From JAAZMI01 sp964603615 (lineage in GTDB: Bacteria > Bacillota > Dethiobacteria > DTU022 > UBA8154): a stretch of DNA of 36,388 nt. Shown here piece after piece: positions 6,802-16,187 of this stretch; positions within the stretch are counted from its first letter, which is position 1; each line of letters opens with the position of its first letter. The DNA is taken from the NCBI GenBank assembly GCA_964603615.1, contig CAZRVU010000020.1, forward strand, positions 1 to 36,388, written 5' to 3'. The translations under genes and the position numbers were made by a program. Below the pieces are notes generated by a model, which worked only from the letters and a program-made list of their open reading frames with translations, was not told the origin of the DNA and ran no database searches.

Positions 6802-7515
6802 ATGCAGCCCATCATCCAAGTAAGCAACCTCGTTAAAAAATATCGCATGGGTAGTGAAGTAGTTGCCGTTTTAAACGGCATCGATCTACGGATCTTTCCC
6901 GGGGAGATCCTTTCCATCCTCGGAACCTCCGGTAGCGGCAAAACTACTTTTTTAAATCTGGTTTCCGGCCTGGAACGGCCCACCAAGGGTAAAATTACTA
7001 TTGACGGCCATAATCTGAACAAGATCAGCGAGAAAAAAATGTCCGCTTTCCGGCGCCGTTACATCGGCTTTGTTTTTCAGCTTTATAATCTTCTCCCCGC
7101 CCTCACAGCCCTGGAAAATGCCACGCTCCCCCTGGTTTTGGAAGGAGTCGCCCCGCGCGCCAGAGAAAAAAAGGGCCGCCTCCTGCTGCAACAGATGGGC
7201 TTAGGCGAACGCCTGCAACACAAACCCGCCGAACTCAGCGGCGGGCAGCGCCAGCGCGTCTCCATTGCCCGCGCCCTAATCAACAATCCCCGCATCATCT
7301 TTGCCGATGAACCCACCGGCAACTTGGATTCCAAAACAGCTACAGAAATATTGGAGTTACTTACCTCCACCATCCGCGCCCAGGGCCAGACCATGTTAAT
7401 GGTTACGCACGACGCGCAAGTGGCCGGCTATGCCGATCGCGTCATCGAAATGATTGATGGCACAATTACACATAATGAGAAGAAAAATGTATTGGGAGAG
7501 GAGAGGGAACGTTGA
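6802..7515 (+). CDS. ABC transporter ATP-binding protein, LolD/MacB type
   Basis: This is the ATPase of a MacB/LolCDE-type mechanotransmission transporter. The 237-residue protein has Walker A GTSGSGKT (41-48), Q-loop Gln93, signature LSGGQRQR (145-152), Walker B IIFADEP (165-171) with the family-typical PTGNLDS, and the switch His in VTHD. It overlaps the next gene by four bases and forms an operon with a surface protein and a MacB/FtsX permease. The substrate is unknown. Systems of this layout in Gram-positive bacteria often handle peptides, lipoproteins or cell-envelope stress, but that is inference from the family. Confidence 0.85.
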   Translation: MQPIIQVSNLVKKYRMGSEVVAVLNGIDLRIFPGEILSILGTSGSGKTTFLNLVSGLERPTKGKITIDGHNLNKISEKKMSAFRRRYIGFVFQLYNLLPALTALENATLPLVLEGVAPRAREKKGRLLLQQMGLGERLQHKPAELSGGQRQRVSIARALINNPRIIFADEPTGNLDSKTATEILELLTSTIRAQGQTMLMVTHDAQVAGYADRVIEMIDGTITHNEKKNVLGEERER

Positions 7516-9590
7516 AAAGATTTTACGCCATAATCTTTTTGTTTTTATTCAGCATTATTTTTGTTTTTCCCGGGGAGGCCCTGGCCGCCGACGATTATTC
7601 ATTCCTGGGTAAACCGCCCGCGTTAAATGTCATCGCTGTCCGCCTGACCCCGGAAAAACCCGGTCCCGGAGAGGTTTTTGAAGTTAGTTTTACGATCCGT
7701 AATCACAGCCACATGGATGCCGTAAACGTTGCTGTTGATTTGGACGGCCTTGGAAATTTCCAGGTGGCCGAAGGTTTAACCAGCCGCAAAACCGGATACC
7801 ACTTTACCACGGATGACAGCAACTGGGTTCATTACAAGTTAAAAAGCGTACGGGGGCGCAAAAGCAATGAAATACAATTATCCTTTTCATATGACTACTT
7901 CCCGGACTACGACAATCTAATGAACTATAAATCTGGTTCCCAGCAGTTAACCGTAACCCTCCCCCTGCCGGAGATCGATTCCGATCTTTTCCCTCCCAAC
8001 ATCGCTGTCCGGGATGTTTCCTTGGAAACAGCCTCATCCGGGGAAGAAGGTGCTTTTAAAGCGATCATCTACTTCGATAATTTCAGCAATACTGCCGCCC
8101 GGCAGGTGAGCATCGCAGTTGACGGGCAGGATAATTTCGAGGTAGCCGAGGTCTCTAATCAAAAATTCCTGGCAAATATCGCCCGGGAGACCAGCAACTT
8201 CGTCAGCTTTTTATTAAGAACAAAAGAAGAACGCACCAGCAACAGCATCCAGTTAAATCTCTCTTATTATTATGGCGAGGAATCCAAGGAGGGACAGCAA
8301 AACCTCCTCGTCAACCTTCCTCTGGGAAAAGCAGAGCCCGGCGGCAGACCGCAACTGAAAGTAAAAAACTTCACCCTCTCCCCGGGCGCCAATGCCGGTG
8401 AACATTTTCTGCATCTGACCCTGGCCAACCTCGGGCAAAACCCGGCCCGGAACATTTCCCTCGTTTTAGACGGCGGCCAAAGCGTCTATGTCACGCACAG
8501 CTCAAATGTCAGCTACCTGCCGGAAATTAAGGGAAAGGAAGATGCAGAAATAGAATATTTACTGGGACTTAACCCCGGAGAAGGCGCCAACTTTTGTCCC
8601 CTCACCTTCAAAACAGAATATGAGGACCGCCTCGGGAACAAGTATAACTCTGAGGAAACGATTGGCATCAATCTTGCCGAATTGTATGGTGCCGGCGGTG
8701 CAGGCAAACCACAGGTGATCATCAGCAAATATTCCCTTTCGGAAGAAAAAATCCTTGCCGGCAATGTAGTGACCCTCTCCCTTTTTATTGAAAACACCCA
8801 TGCCCGCCCCGTGCAAAACATCAAGGTGGCCTTGGGCGTCATCCAGGTGGAAGGAGAGAGCGGGACGAGTACGGGCGGCACCGTTTTTTCACCGGTGAAC
8901 AGCAGCAACAGCTTTTTTATCGGGCAGATCCCCGCCCGGACAATTTTTGAAAAAAACATTGCCCTTTATGTCGATCCCAACGCCGCAGCAAAAACCTATA
9001 TTGTCCCCATCACCATTGAATATGAAGACCAACAGGCCAATTCCTATGCTGCCAGCGAAATGGTCACTATACCGGTCACCCAGGAATGCAAACTGCAGAT
9101 CCTCTCCCTGGAGATCCCGCCCATGGCTTTTACCGGTCAGCCCGTCTTTATCGGTGCTGAATTCGTCAATGTGGGAAAAGTCACCCTGAACAATTTTATT
9201 GTCATGCTGGAGGGCGATTTTCATAAAGAACAGGCCTCCTATTATGTGGGCAATTTGCAAATCGGAGAAAGCGATTTCTACCAGGGCACCATTTACCCGG
9301 AAAATGAAGGAAAACTAAACGGAAAGTTAATTTTTTCCTATATAGATAACAATAACAAGGAAGTACAACTGGAGGAAGCTTTTGAACTCGATGTCCAGGT
9401 GATGGCTCCCCCGGAAGACTTTCCCGGCGAGGAGTACCCCGGCGGGCCGGGAAAGCAGGGCGGCTTTGCCGGCCGGATAAAGAGAGGACTTCTTTGGTTT
9501 GGCTTACTGCTCATTGCCGGGGTGGGAACAGGTATCTATTTATGGAGAAGAAAGAATAAAAAGAAAAACGAGGAGTTTTTGGATGCGTAA
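7512..9590 (+). CDS. Membrane-anchored extracellular protein with CARDB-like repeats
   Basis: The 692-residue product has a signal peptide (cleavage probably after ALA near residue 26) and a large extracellular part. That part is made of about five repeated beta-rich units of CARDB/COG1361 type, recognisable by recurring phrases such as PGEVFEVSFTIRN, NTAARQVSIAVDG and NPARNISLVLDG. A Gly/Pro-rich hinge near 645-657 and one membrane helix (about 662-682) followed by RRKNKKK end it. So it sits outside the cell with a short basic cytoplasmic tail. The start is TTG 7512, overlapping the ATPase stop as TTGA, with GAGAGG upstream. Being sandwiched between the ATPase and the permease suggests an accessory or substrate-binding partner. 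The function itself is not known. Confidence 0.75.
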   Translation: MKRFYAIIFLFLFSIIFVFPGEALAADDYSFLGKPPALNVIAVRLTPEKPGPGEVFEVSFTIRNHSHMDAVNVAVDLDGLGNFQVAEGLTSRKTGYHFTTDDSNWVHYKLKSVRGRKSNEIQLSFSYDYFPDYDNLMNYKSGSQQLTVTLPLPEIDSDLFPPNIAVRDVSLETASSGEEGAFKAIIYFDNFSNTAARQVSIAVDGQDNFEVAEVSNQKFLANIARETSNFVSFLLRTKEERTSNSIQLNLSYYYGEESKEGQQNLLVNLPLGKAEPGGRPQLKVKNFTLSPGANAGEHFLHLTLANLGQNPARNISLVLDGGQSVYVTHSSNVSYLPEIKGKEDAEIEYLLGLNPGEGANFCPLTFKTEYEDRLGNKYNSEETIGINLAELYGAGGAGKPQVIISKYSLSEEKILAGNVVTLSLFIENTHARPVQNIKVALGVIQVEGESGTSTGGTVFSPVNSSNSFFIGQIPARTIFEKNIALYVDPNAAAKTYIVPITIEYEDQQANSYAASEMVTIPVTQECKLQILSLEIPPMAFTGQPVFIGAEFVNVGKVTLNNFIVMLEGDFHKEQASYYVGNLQIGESDFYQGTIYPENEGKLNGKLIFSYIDNNNKEVQLEEAFELDVQVMAPPEDFPGEEYPGGPGKQGGFAGRIKRGLLWFGLLLIAGVGTGIYLWRRKNKKKNEEFLDA

Positions 9591-11007
9591 ACAGGATCTC
9601 CTGGCCATGGCCCATAAAAACCTCTGGCGCCGCAAAGCCCGCACCATCCTGACCTGCCTCGGAGTAATCATCGGCACCGCGGCCATTGTGGTTATGCTTT
9701 CCCTCGGTATTGGCCTGAAAATAAGCATGGAAGAAAGCATGGCCCAGTGGGGCAGCCTCAATGTCATCCGCATTCATCCCGGGGCATCTTATGATGAACA
9801 AGGAAACCCCCGCGGGGACGCCCGGCGCCTGAACGAAGAGACATTGGAGGAGCTGAAAAACCTTCCCGGCGTGGTCGCCGTTTCACCGGCCTATGAAGTC
9901 CACGGTGAAGCCCGCCTCGGGCGCAAACAGGGCTGGATCAATCTTGTAGGCCTCGATCTTGCAGCCCTGGAGGAATTGGAATTTTCCACGGCTCATGGCC
10001 AACTGCCTTCCCCCGGGGAACGCTTTACAATCGTGGCCGGCGCACAGGTCATCAACAACTTCTGGGACGAGCGCGCTTCCCGCATGGGTTCTTATGATCC
10101 CCACCAGCCGCCTCCTCAACCGGATCCGGCTGAACTGCTCAACCAAAGAATTACCCTGACAATTATGAACCAGCAGAATCCGGACAAGAGAAAAAATTAT
10201 AACCTCATGGTCGTGGGCATACTGGAGGATACAAATATGGAACACGCCTGGCAGGTTTATGGCTCTTTGGATGATGTCAAGCGCATCCATGATTTTATGC
10301 TGCAGGACACTAAAAGCGGGGGAGGAAGACTTGGTTTTTCTGGAGGCGTCATGGTCGGGGGTACCGTAGCCCTGGAACACTCGGTGTATAAAGAGGAGCC
10401 AGCAGGGTCTTCCCGCCGTCAGAAAGCAGAAGATACCAGGAACGATTATGAATATATACTGCTGCGCACCAAAGATCTGGCTCAAACCAAAACGCTTTCA
10501 GCCGAACTGCGTGAACAAGGGTTTAATGCCTATTCCATGGCTGACAATCTTAAAGAAATTGAAAAAGTCTCCAAGGTAATCCAAGCCGTGCTGGGAGGCA
10601 TCGGGGGAATTACGCTTTTTGTCGCGGCCCTGGGAATCGCCAACAGCATGGTCATGTCCATCTATGAGCGCACCCGTGAAATCGGGATTATTAAGGTGAT
10701 CGGCGCCTCTTTTGCCGATGTAAGGGCCCTTTTTCTTACCGAAGCCGCCTTGATTGGTTTTTTGGGAGGCTTGCTGGGGCTTATTTTGAGCTACCTGACC
10801 TCTTTGCTCATCAATGCCATCGCCGCCAGCTATATTCAACAGGGTATGATGGCCAGCGGTGAAACAACCGCCAAAATATCGGTGATCCCCCTTTGGCTGG
10901 CCCTTTTTGCTGTTGGCTTTGCCCTCTTCATCGGCCTGGCCGCCGGGTTTTTCCCGGCCAACCGGGCAGTCAAGTTAAGCCCCATTGTAGCAATTAGGAA
11001 TGAATAA
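9583..11007 (+). CDS. ABC transporter permease, MacB/FtsX family
   Basis: The 474-residue protein has one N-terminal membrane helix (about 20-45, after NLWRRKARTILTCLG). A large extracellular MacB-type domain follows (about 50-335), and then three C-terminal helices with the FtsX signature, ending in FPANRAVKLSPIVAIRNE. This four-helix layout is the MacB permease topology, and it pairs with the LolD-type ATPase two genes upstream. A low-complexity basic stretch (EEPAGSSRRQKAED, about 265-280) sits within the extracellular part. The start ATG 9583 has GAGGAG upstream and overlaps the stop of the CARDB protein gene by eight bases. Substrate unknown. Confidence 0.85.
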   Translation: MRKQDLLAMAHKNLWRRKARTILTCLGVIIGTAAIVVMLSLGIGLKISMEESMAQWGSLNVIRIHPGASYDEQGNPRGDARRLNEETLEELKNLPGVVAVSPAYEVHGEARLGRKQGWINLVGLDLAALEELEFSTAHGQLPSPGERFTIVAGAQVINNFWDERASRMGSYDPHQPPPQPDPAELLNQRITLTIMNQQNPDKRKNYNLMVVGILEDTNMEHAWQVYGSLDDVKRIHDFMLQDTKSGGGRLGFSGGVMVGGTVALEHSVYKEEPAGSSRRQKAEDTRNDYEYILLRTKDLAQTKTLSAELREQGFNAYSMADNLKEIEKVSKVIQAVLGGIGGITLFVAALGIANSMVMSIYERTREIGIIKVIGASFADVRALFLTEAALIGFLGGLLGLILSYLTSLLINAIAASYIQQGMMASGETTAKISVIPLWLALFAVGFALFIGLAAGFFPANRAVKLSPIVAIRNE

Positions 11008-11041
11008 AGAAAAGGTGACGGGGAGTAAGCAGACCTTCATG

Positions 11042-11069
11042 CCCCCGAAAAAATTGTAAAATCCGGGGG
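11042..11069. terminator. Hairpin after the ABC export operon
   Basis: CCCCCG (11042-11047) pairs with CGGGGG (11064-11069), with a 16-base AT-rich loop. Only an AT-rich tail (ATAAAAATATTTT) follows on the plus strand, so termination is possible but not typical. It lies 35 bases after the permease stop. Confidence 0.35.
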
Positions 11070-11089
11070 ATAAAAATATTTTCAGCATG

Positions 11090-11299
11090 TATTTTCGGAA
11101 GAAGACAGGGCGTGGTAAAGCACATCGCAAGTTTTACGTTCCACNNNNNNNNNNNNNNNNNNNNNNNNNNNNNNNNNNNNNNNNNNNNNNNNNNNNNNNN
11201 NNNNNNNNNNNNNNNNNNNNNNNNNNNNNNNNNNNNNNNNNNNNTATTTTCGGAAGAAGACAGGGCGTGGTAAAGCACATCGCAAGTTTTACGTTCCAC
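11090..11299. other. Assembly gap of 100 N flanked by identical 55-bp ends
   Basis: Positions 11145-11244 are N. The 55 bases before the gap (11090-11144) are identical to the 55 bases after it (11245-11299). This is what two overlapping contig ends look like when a repeat stopped the assembly. The true sequence may simply merge the two copies, or may contain more copies of the 47-bp repeat that follows. Nothing about gene content inside the gap can be stated. Confidence 0.9.
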
Positions 11300-11377
11300 G
11301 TGTGTGTCAACACCCCCGTCCCTCCGACACAAGTTTTACGTTCCACGTGTGTGTCAACACCCCCGTCCCCCTGACAC
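11284..11377. repeat. Two tandem 47-bp REP-like units
   Basis: Units at 11284-11330 and 11331-11377 differ at about two positions. Each contains GTGTCA ... TGACAC-type ends (the second unit pairs perfectly, 11351-11356 with 11372-11377) around CAACACCCCCGTCCC. This is the form of short palindromic repeats often scattered in Clostridia and mobilised by REP-associated tyrosine transposases. No such transposase is visible here. A third, partial unit (16 bases) ends at the assembly gap. Confidence 0.6.
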
Positions 11378-11411
11378 GCTCGCCAATTATAAAAACACAA
11401 GGAGGACTGTC

Positions 11412-12989
11412 TTGCTTAAAAAATGGCAATTTCCCGGAACGTTCTCGATCATTTTGGCCCTCCTCCTGTTAGGCGGCGGGGTCTGGTATTATTATTACAG
11501 TCATGCTTTTCTGGCCCTGCCCTACAACGATGCCCTCGATTATGCCAGCATGGGCCGCAATATCAGCCTCGGCAGGGGTTTCACCTCCCGTTATTTAACC
11601 CCGCTCAGTTTAATGCATTGCGGGGAACCCTTTCCCAACCTCTGGCGGGGGCCACTATGGCCGCTTTTTTTGGCCGGCTGTTTTAAATTTTTTGGCGCTA
11701 CTGAGCCGGTCGTTGCCGCCGCCGGCGGTTTTTTTTATCTGGCGGCAGTGCCCCCGCTTTTCTTGCTGGGCCGGAAAATAATGAGCACTACCACCGTCGT
11801 TTTAGGTTGTCTTCTCTACCTTTTCAGCCCCGTGGCTCTTTTTAATAGTATTTCGGGGATGACAGAGCCCCTGGCCCTTTTTTTAATGCTTCTTTGGGTT
11901 TACCTGCTCGGCGCAACACCGGGCCGCAGCCCCTTTTTTTATCTCCTTACCGGTGGCGTTGCCGGTTTTTTTTACCTTGCCCGCTACAACGCTCTCCTTT
12001 TTTTGCCCCTTTCCCTTCTTTATCTATGGTTTTCTGAACCGGAGGAAAAAAGAATCCTCCATAGGTTTCCCGGGCCGATCAAACTAGGCAGTTACCTCGG
12101 AGGGTGGCTGCTCGTCGTCTTCCCCTGGCTGTGGCGCAACTATCAACTGCTGGGCAACCCCTTTTTTTCCCTGCAATCCTATGAGCTGGCCATGTTTACC
12201 CTTTCCCACCCCGGTTACTCCCTTTATATGCTCCCGGAACTGATCGACGTAAAAACTTTTCTGCTGCAGCACCCCGCTGAGATTCTTTTAAAAATCAAAG
12301 CAGGACTAAAGCTTTTCTTAAAAAATTTAATAGATCCTACCTTTACGGGACTGGCCCCGTTGATGGCCGGCTTGTTTTTGGGCGGTATCTTTTTCCCGCC
12401 CGCCAGAAAGATGAAGTTTTTTATTACCTGTTGTTTTCTCCTCCAACTGGCCGCTCTTTTAGTCATCCATTATATCCCCCGCCTCTTTTTTATTTTTCTT
12501 CCCTTTTATATCCTGATCGGCCTTTCCACCACCGAATACCTGCTTGGCCTTCTTCCGGGCCGTGGCTGGCAACCCCTGCTGCTTGGCATGCTCACCGTCC
12601 TGGCCCTTCTAACAAACCTGCCCCCCTGGCACAAAAGCAACAGCCACCATAACTGGCCGCAAGACTACGCCCCGGCCATTGCCGATGCCACCGCGCAGAT
12701 CTCGCCACAGGGCGTTATTCTCTCTAATGACGGCCATATCTTAAGCTGGTATGCCGATCGCCTGGCCTTGAAGCTGCCGGTAAAATGGGCAGAGGTACAA
12801 GCGTTAGAAAAAAAAGCCCCCGTCGAGGGAATATGGCTCAGCAACCGGCTTCTCTGGGGAAATACCCCGGAAGTTGAGGAAAGATGGCTGGAGATCATGA
12901 GAGAAAAACCGGCGCTACTGGGCAACTACCGCCTCCTTGCCGTTTATGAGGACGGCTCCCTTTTCTATATTAGAATTAAGGGAAGGTGA
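11412..12989 (+). CDS. Membrane glycosyltransferase, GT-C fold (family 39-like)
   Basis: The 525-residue product is an integral membrane protein with roughly ten to eleven hydrophobic segments. The first helix is followed by an extracytoplasmic loop, PYNDALDYASMGRNISLGRGF. The Asp in this first loop is the hallmark of GT-C enzymes such as ArnT and protein mannosyltransferases, which transfer sugars from polyprenyl-phosphate donors. The C-terminal 100 residues (after the last helix) are soluble and extracytoplasmic. The acceptor and sugar are unknown. I chose TTG 11412 because AAGGAGG lies six bases upstream; upstream open frame runs into the REP repeats. A terminator follows at 12978-13013. 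Confidence 0.7.
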   Translation: MLKKWQFPGTFSIILALLLLGGGVWYYYYSHAFLALPYNDALDYASMGRNISLGRGFTSRYLTPLSLMHCGEPFPNLWRGPLWPLFLAGCFKFFGATEPVVAAAGGFFYLAAVPPLFLLGRKIMSTTTVVLGCLLYLFSPVALFNSISGMTEPLALFLMLLWVYLLGATPGRSPFFYLLTGGVAGFFYLARYNALLFLPLSLLYLWFSEPEEKRILHRFPGPIKLGSYLGGWLLVVFPWLWRNYQLLGNPFFSLQSYELAMFTLSHPGYSLYMLPELIDVKTFLLQHPAEILLKIKAGLKLFLKNLIDPTFTGLAPLMAGLFLGGIFFPPARKMKFFITCCFLLQLAALLVIHYIPRLFFIFLPFYILIGLSTTEYLLGLLPGRGWQPLLLGMLTVLALLTNLPPWHKSNSHHNWPQDYAPAIADATAQISPQGVILSNDGHILSWYADRLALKLPVKWAEVQALEKKAPVEGIWLSNRLLWGNTPEVEERWLEIMREKPALLGNYRLLAVYEDGSLFYIRIKGR

Positions 12990-13013
12990 CCATGTTACCT
13001 GGCGCCTTCCCTT
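12978..13013 (+). terminator. Terminator of the glycosyltransferase gene
   Basis: AAGGGAAGG (12978-12986) and CCTTCCCTT (13005-13013) form a 9-bp stem overlapping the stop codon. An inner GGTGAC/GTTACC pairing is also possible, and a T-rich tail follows. On the other strand it also lies downstream of the converging peptidase gene, so it may serve both. Confidence 0.55.
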
Positions 13014-13074
13014 CTTCTTCATTATTCTTTTGCTCGTCTGTTCTAGATGTTATCGCTAAAAATATATTCTTTTG

Positions 13075-15798
13075 TTAATTATCCCAATTTAGGAGCGCAT
13101 TCCACAGGTAGAAATAAGATCCAAAAGCCTGCCACCTGTAGGTAATATCCGTCCCAAAAAGGATTACCTTACCACTGCCGTCCTTTGCCGGGACTTCCAC
13201 AATCGCTGCTTTACCCGCCAGTTGATCGGCGCCTTCCAAAAAACCAGTTACAAACACGTCGTCGGGATTTGTCGGGAAAGAAGCAACTACTGTTTCTGCT
13301 GGAGCGATAAAGACAGGGCTTCCCCCGGCGCTGTAGAAATACATCGTTTTCTCTGCACCGTAAGCCAGAGAATGCGTTAGATCCGGTTTGATGTTCAAAA
13401 TGGGGCCCGGTGCGTTAAAATCTTTGCTGTCGACGGTAGAGACCCCTGCGATATACTCGTAGCGGATGGGGAGCTCTGTCGAACGGTTATTACAAATCAA
13501 CACGCCCCCGGCATCTACAAAAGCCTTTAGCTTAGCAATACCGGCGGTTCCAAGGCCGCCCAATCTATTTTTGGTTTGTACCGGACCATAATCAACAACA
13601 GGGGGAATATCGCCTGAAAGGCCATCTTTTAAATTGTCTGCCGTGACGTCCGGCAAAAAGATAACGTCGTACTTTTCCTGTAAATTGCCTGCAAGAATAT
13701 CGGCATTTTGGATAATCGTGTAAGGGACACCGTACTCTTCAAAAGTAAACCTGGACCAACCGCCTGTCTGGATGCCATTCCAGGCATGAAACATGGCGAC
13801 TCTGGGAGCATTGAACTGATGCAGCTCAACGGCTACCTCGCCGCTGACAGAATGCATGGTCAGCCCCAGTTCTTTCACCAGATCCGCGAGCAGTGTATAG
13901 ATGCCTTCTTGCCCGGCCGGGATAACCAGATCGCCGGCACCGGTTACACCACTGCCGCCCTCCTTGGCAATATATAAATCGAAGCCTTTTTCAGCTAAAG
14001 CAAAAGCCAATGTGACGATATTATTAATGCTCTTGTGTTCAATCACATAATTTCCTGCAGATATTTTGTCGCTGACCTTGCCGCTTAAGATCACGCCGGT
14101 AACCAGCGGGGCATTCACGCGCAGGATGCCCGGATCATCGATCCGATCAACCACCACATCGCGCATGAGATCGTACTGCCAGGCTGTAGCATCATACGGA
14201 GGAGGCGAACCTTCCGGCCAGGTAAAACGCTCAAATAAAGCAAAGGCAAGGCGAGCATAAGGCTGATTCATTTTAATGATATAGCTGCCAGCAGGGTATG
14301 ATTTACCTTTTACGACAAAATTTGTACTTGCTTTCTGGATCTCAATACCATTATCCAAGAGGTTCTGGATCATCAACACTGTGTCGGGCATGTCCTTTTG
14401 CACTGCCGGTATGACATAGCCATAAGGGTAAGTAATATACCCCGTGGACACAATTTCTGTTTTACCGGGAGATGATACTGCATTTTTTGACTTTATCCAA
14501 AAATTCCTAAGGATAGTCTCCCTGTTATTGGCGATCTCCAAAGCAGTAGTCAGGGCTGCCGTCTCTGAATAATTGACGTTATTGCGCAGTGACCAGATAA
14601 TCTTCTCCTGATCATAAGGTTTAGGGCTATACCAGAACCACGTCCGATCCTTACTGGCAACATCCGTAACCCTCGTGGAGGGGCTATAGCTGCCATATAC
14701 CTCATAAAATTTGCCGGTTCCATTTCTCAGATGCGCCATCTGTAACTGGTACATGGGGTAGTACATGTTTACATACTTGTATTCCCATACGCCCGGCATG
14801 TTAAACTGCTGGGCCTGGTTCAACTCCCTGGCCGCCAACCATTGCCACTCGGTCTGTGTCAGCGGATCGACACCCGGCGTCGTTGGCTCCATCCCGGAAA
14901 AGGTAAAAAGCAAAAACATCGATTGGTGGATATCGAGAACCACCTGCGCCGGCCATTCATTATAAGCTTGAACGAGGGCCAGTTGTTCGGGCTGGGAATT
15001 CGTGTGCGTATCCCTATTGTTATCATGTTGTGTGTAATAGTTATAAAAAGGCGGGCTACTGCTGTACCCGTATTCTTGATCATACCTATTCACCCAGTTG
15101 CTGACCATCTGTGTTCCATCAGGGTTGGGATCTGTGATAAAAACGATGACATTGTCGCGTATCTTTGCAAACATTTCACGCTCATCCACCGCCAACCTGT
15201 GGGCAAGTTCCAAAAGCATCTCTCCGGCCCCTACTTCATTCGAGTGAATTTTACCCCAGATCCAGTAGATCGGCTTTACCGCTGCCGCTTCAGAAATTAT
15301 TTTTTCTGCAGCAGCATCAGCAGCCTGCTCGTTGCCAGGAAAACCTAAAAGCCGTGGGTCAGCCAGTTTTTTTAAATTCTGTTGGTATTGAGCGAGGCGT
15401 GCAATCGTATCCGCACTGGAGATGGCAACAACATACATGGGCAGGCCATCACATGATTTCCCTATATCAAACATAGCAACATTTTCAGAGCTATTAGCTA
15501 AGGTGGAATAGTAAGCATACATCTCCTTGTATGTAGTCAGGCGCAAGGGCGACCCGGGTAAGTAGCCAAAATAATCGTAAGGGGATGGCACTTTATCCTT
15601 GGATGGAATGGTATTTACCCACTCATTACCAAAATATTCCTGGGTAATTAGCTCCCGGGGATCTTTGGTATAGGGATCTCCGGTATACAAAGGATAAGGG
15701 GTCGCACCATCATCCTGTGCCAGGGCCAGAGAAACACTCCCCACGCTAAGACTTAAAATAAGGAAAACAAACAATATGCTGCGCCACAATTTAGCCAT
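13075..15798 (-). CDS. Secreted M14-family zinc metallopeptidase
   Basis: The 907-residue product is exported: a signal peptide of about 27 residues ends in SLALAQ. The M14 carboxypeptidase domain spans roughly 75-420, with the zinc ligands HSNE (His185, Glu188) and the distal His291 in LDIHQS. A likely substrate-binding NNRD lies near 260. The C-terminal half (about 640-907) looks like a class I glutamine-amidotransferase-like fold, as in other long M14 proteins (RVAMFHAWNG, DVIFLPDV). Its role is unknown. ATG 15798 is preferred because AAGGGG lies nine bases upstream; a GTG nine bases further up is too close to that site. The gene is alone and converges on the glycosyltransferase. It probably degrades extracellular peptides or cell-wall peptides. 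Confidence 0.8.
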   Translation of the reverse strand: MAKLWRSILFVFLILSLSVGSVSLALAQDDGATPYPLYTGDPYTKDPRELITQEYFGNEWVNTIPSKDKVPSPYDYFGYLPGSPLRLTTYKEMYAYYSTLANSSENVAMFDIGKSCDGLPMYVVAISSADTIARLAQYQQNLKKLADPRLLGFPGNEQAADAAAEKIISEAAAVKPIYWIWGKIHSNEVGAGEMLLELAHRLAVDEREMFAKIRDNVIVFITDPNPDGTQMVSNWVNRYDQEYGYSSSPPFYNYYTQHDNNRDTHTNSQPEQLALVQAYNEWPAQVVLDIHQSMFLLFTFSGMEPTTPGVDPLTQTEWQWLAARELNQAQQFNMPGVWEYKYVNMYYPMYQLQMAHLRNGTGKFYEVYGSYSPSTRVTDVASKDRTWFWYSPKPYDQEKIIWSLRNNVNYSETAALTTALEIANNRETILRNFWIKSKNAVSSPGKTEIVSTGYITYPYGYVIPAVQKDMPDTVLMIQNLLDNGIEIQKASTNFVVKGKSYPAGSYIIKMNQPYARLAFALFERFTWPEGSPPPYDATAWQYDLMRDVVVDRIDDPGILRVNAPLVTGVILSGKVSDKISAGNYVIEHKSINNIVTLAFALAEKGFDLYIAKEGGSGVTGAGDLVIPAGQEGIYTLLADLVKELGLTMHSVSGEVAVELHQFNAPRVAMFHAWNGIQTGGWSRFTFEEYGVPYTIIQNADILAGNLQEKYDVIFLPDVTADNLKDGLSGDIPPVVDYGPVQTKNRLGGLGTAGIAKLKAFVDAGGVLICNNRSTELPIRYEYIAGVSTVDSKDFNAPGPILNIKPDLTHSLAYGAEKTMYFYSAGGSPVFIAPAETVVASFPTNPDDVFVTGFLEGADQLAGKAAIVEVPAKDGSGKVILFGTDITYRWQAFGSYFYLWNALLNWDN

Positions 15799-15814
15799 AA
15801 TCCACACCCCTTCT

Positions 15815-16069
15815 TTAATTGTTTGGGGCTACCTGAACTGCTGAAATTCTGCCCCCCTTTCTAAAAAATATGTCAGGTTTTAGCACCCGGTCTTTATTAT
15901 GGTAAATAAATATATCATACAGGGCCCGCTTGATCAATAGTTCAATTTGACCTGGCCATTTATTTTTAAAACCTGTTGGGAAAACAAAAAATGTTTTCCC
16001 AAAGCTGCTCAAACTTATTAAGAATAAAAGAGCGGCAATGATCGTAAATAATGAGTACGTTACTTCCAT
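15815..16069 (-). CDS. Small hypothetical membrane protein, 84 aa
   Basis: The reading frame begins with a hydrophobic segment (YSLFTIIAALLFLISL) and continues with a basic, aromatic stretch. It is intergenic otherwise and ends just upstream of the peptidase gene on the same strand. No ribosome site precedes the ATG at 16069 and an in-frame stop lies close upstream. I do not recognise a family. It may be real or a chance frame. Confidence 0.3.
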   Translation of the reverse strand: MEVTYSLFTIIAALLFLISLSSFGKTFFVFPTGFKNKWPGQIELLIKRALYDIFIYHNKDRVLKPDIFFRKGGRISAVQVAPNN

Positions 16070-16187
16070 TGTAAAAAATGTTATTCACGGGGAAAAACAT
16101 CTTTACAGCAGATTCATTTTTTTAAGAAACCAGGTAACTCCTTGTCACATTAAGGAGGTTGACCAACAAAGGGAGGCTTGAAATAAT

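Noticed and set aside
9883..10485. 200-residue minus-strand frame inside the MacB/FtsX permease
   Set aside because: It is a shadow of a clear permease gene on the other strand with overlapping neighbours.
11087..11374. Frames crossing the N gap and the 47-bp repeats
   Set aside because: They include unknown bases and tandem repeats; the repeated FYVP-type phrases come from the DNA repeat.
11284..11377. CRISPR array
   Set aside because: The two 47-bp units are adjacent without unique spacers and no cas genes are present.
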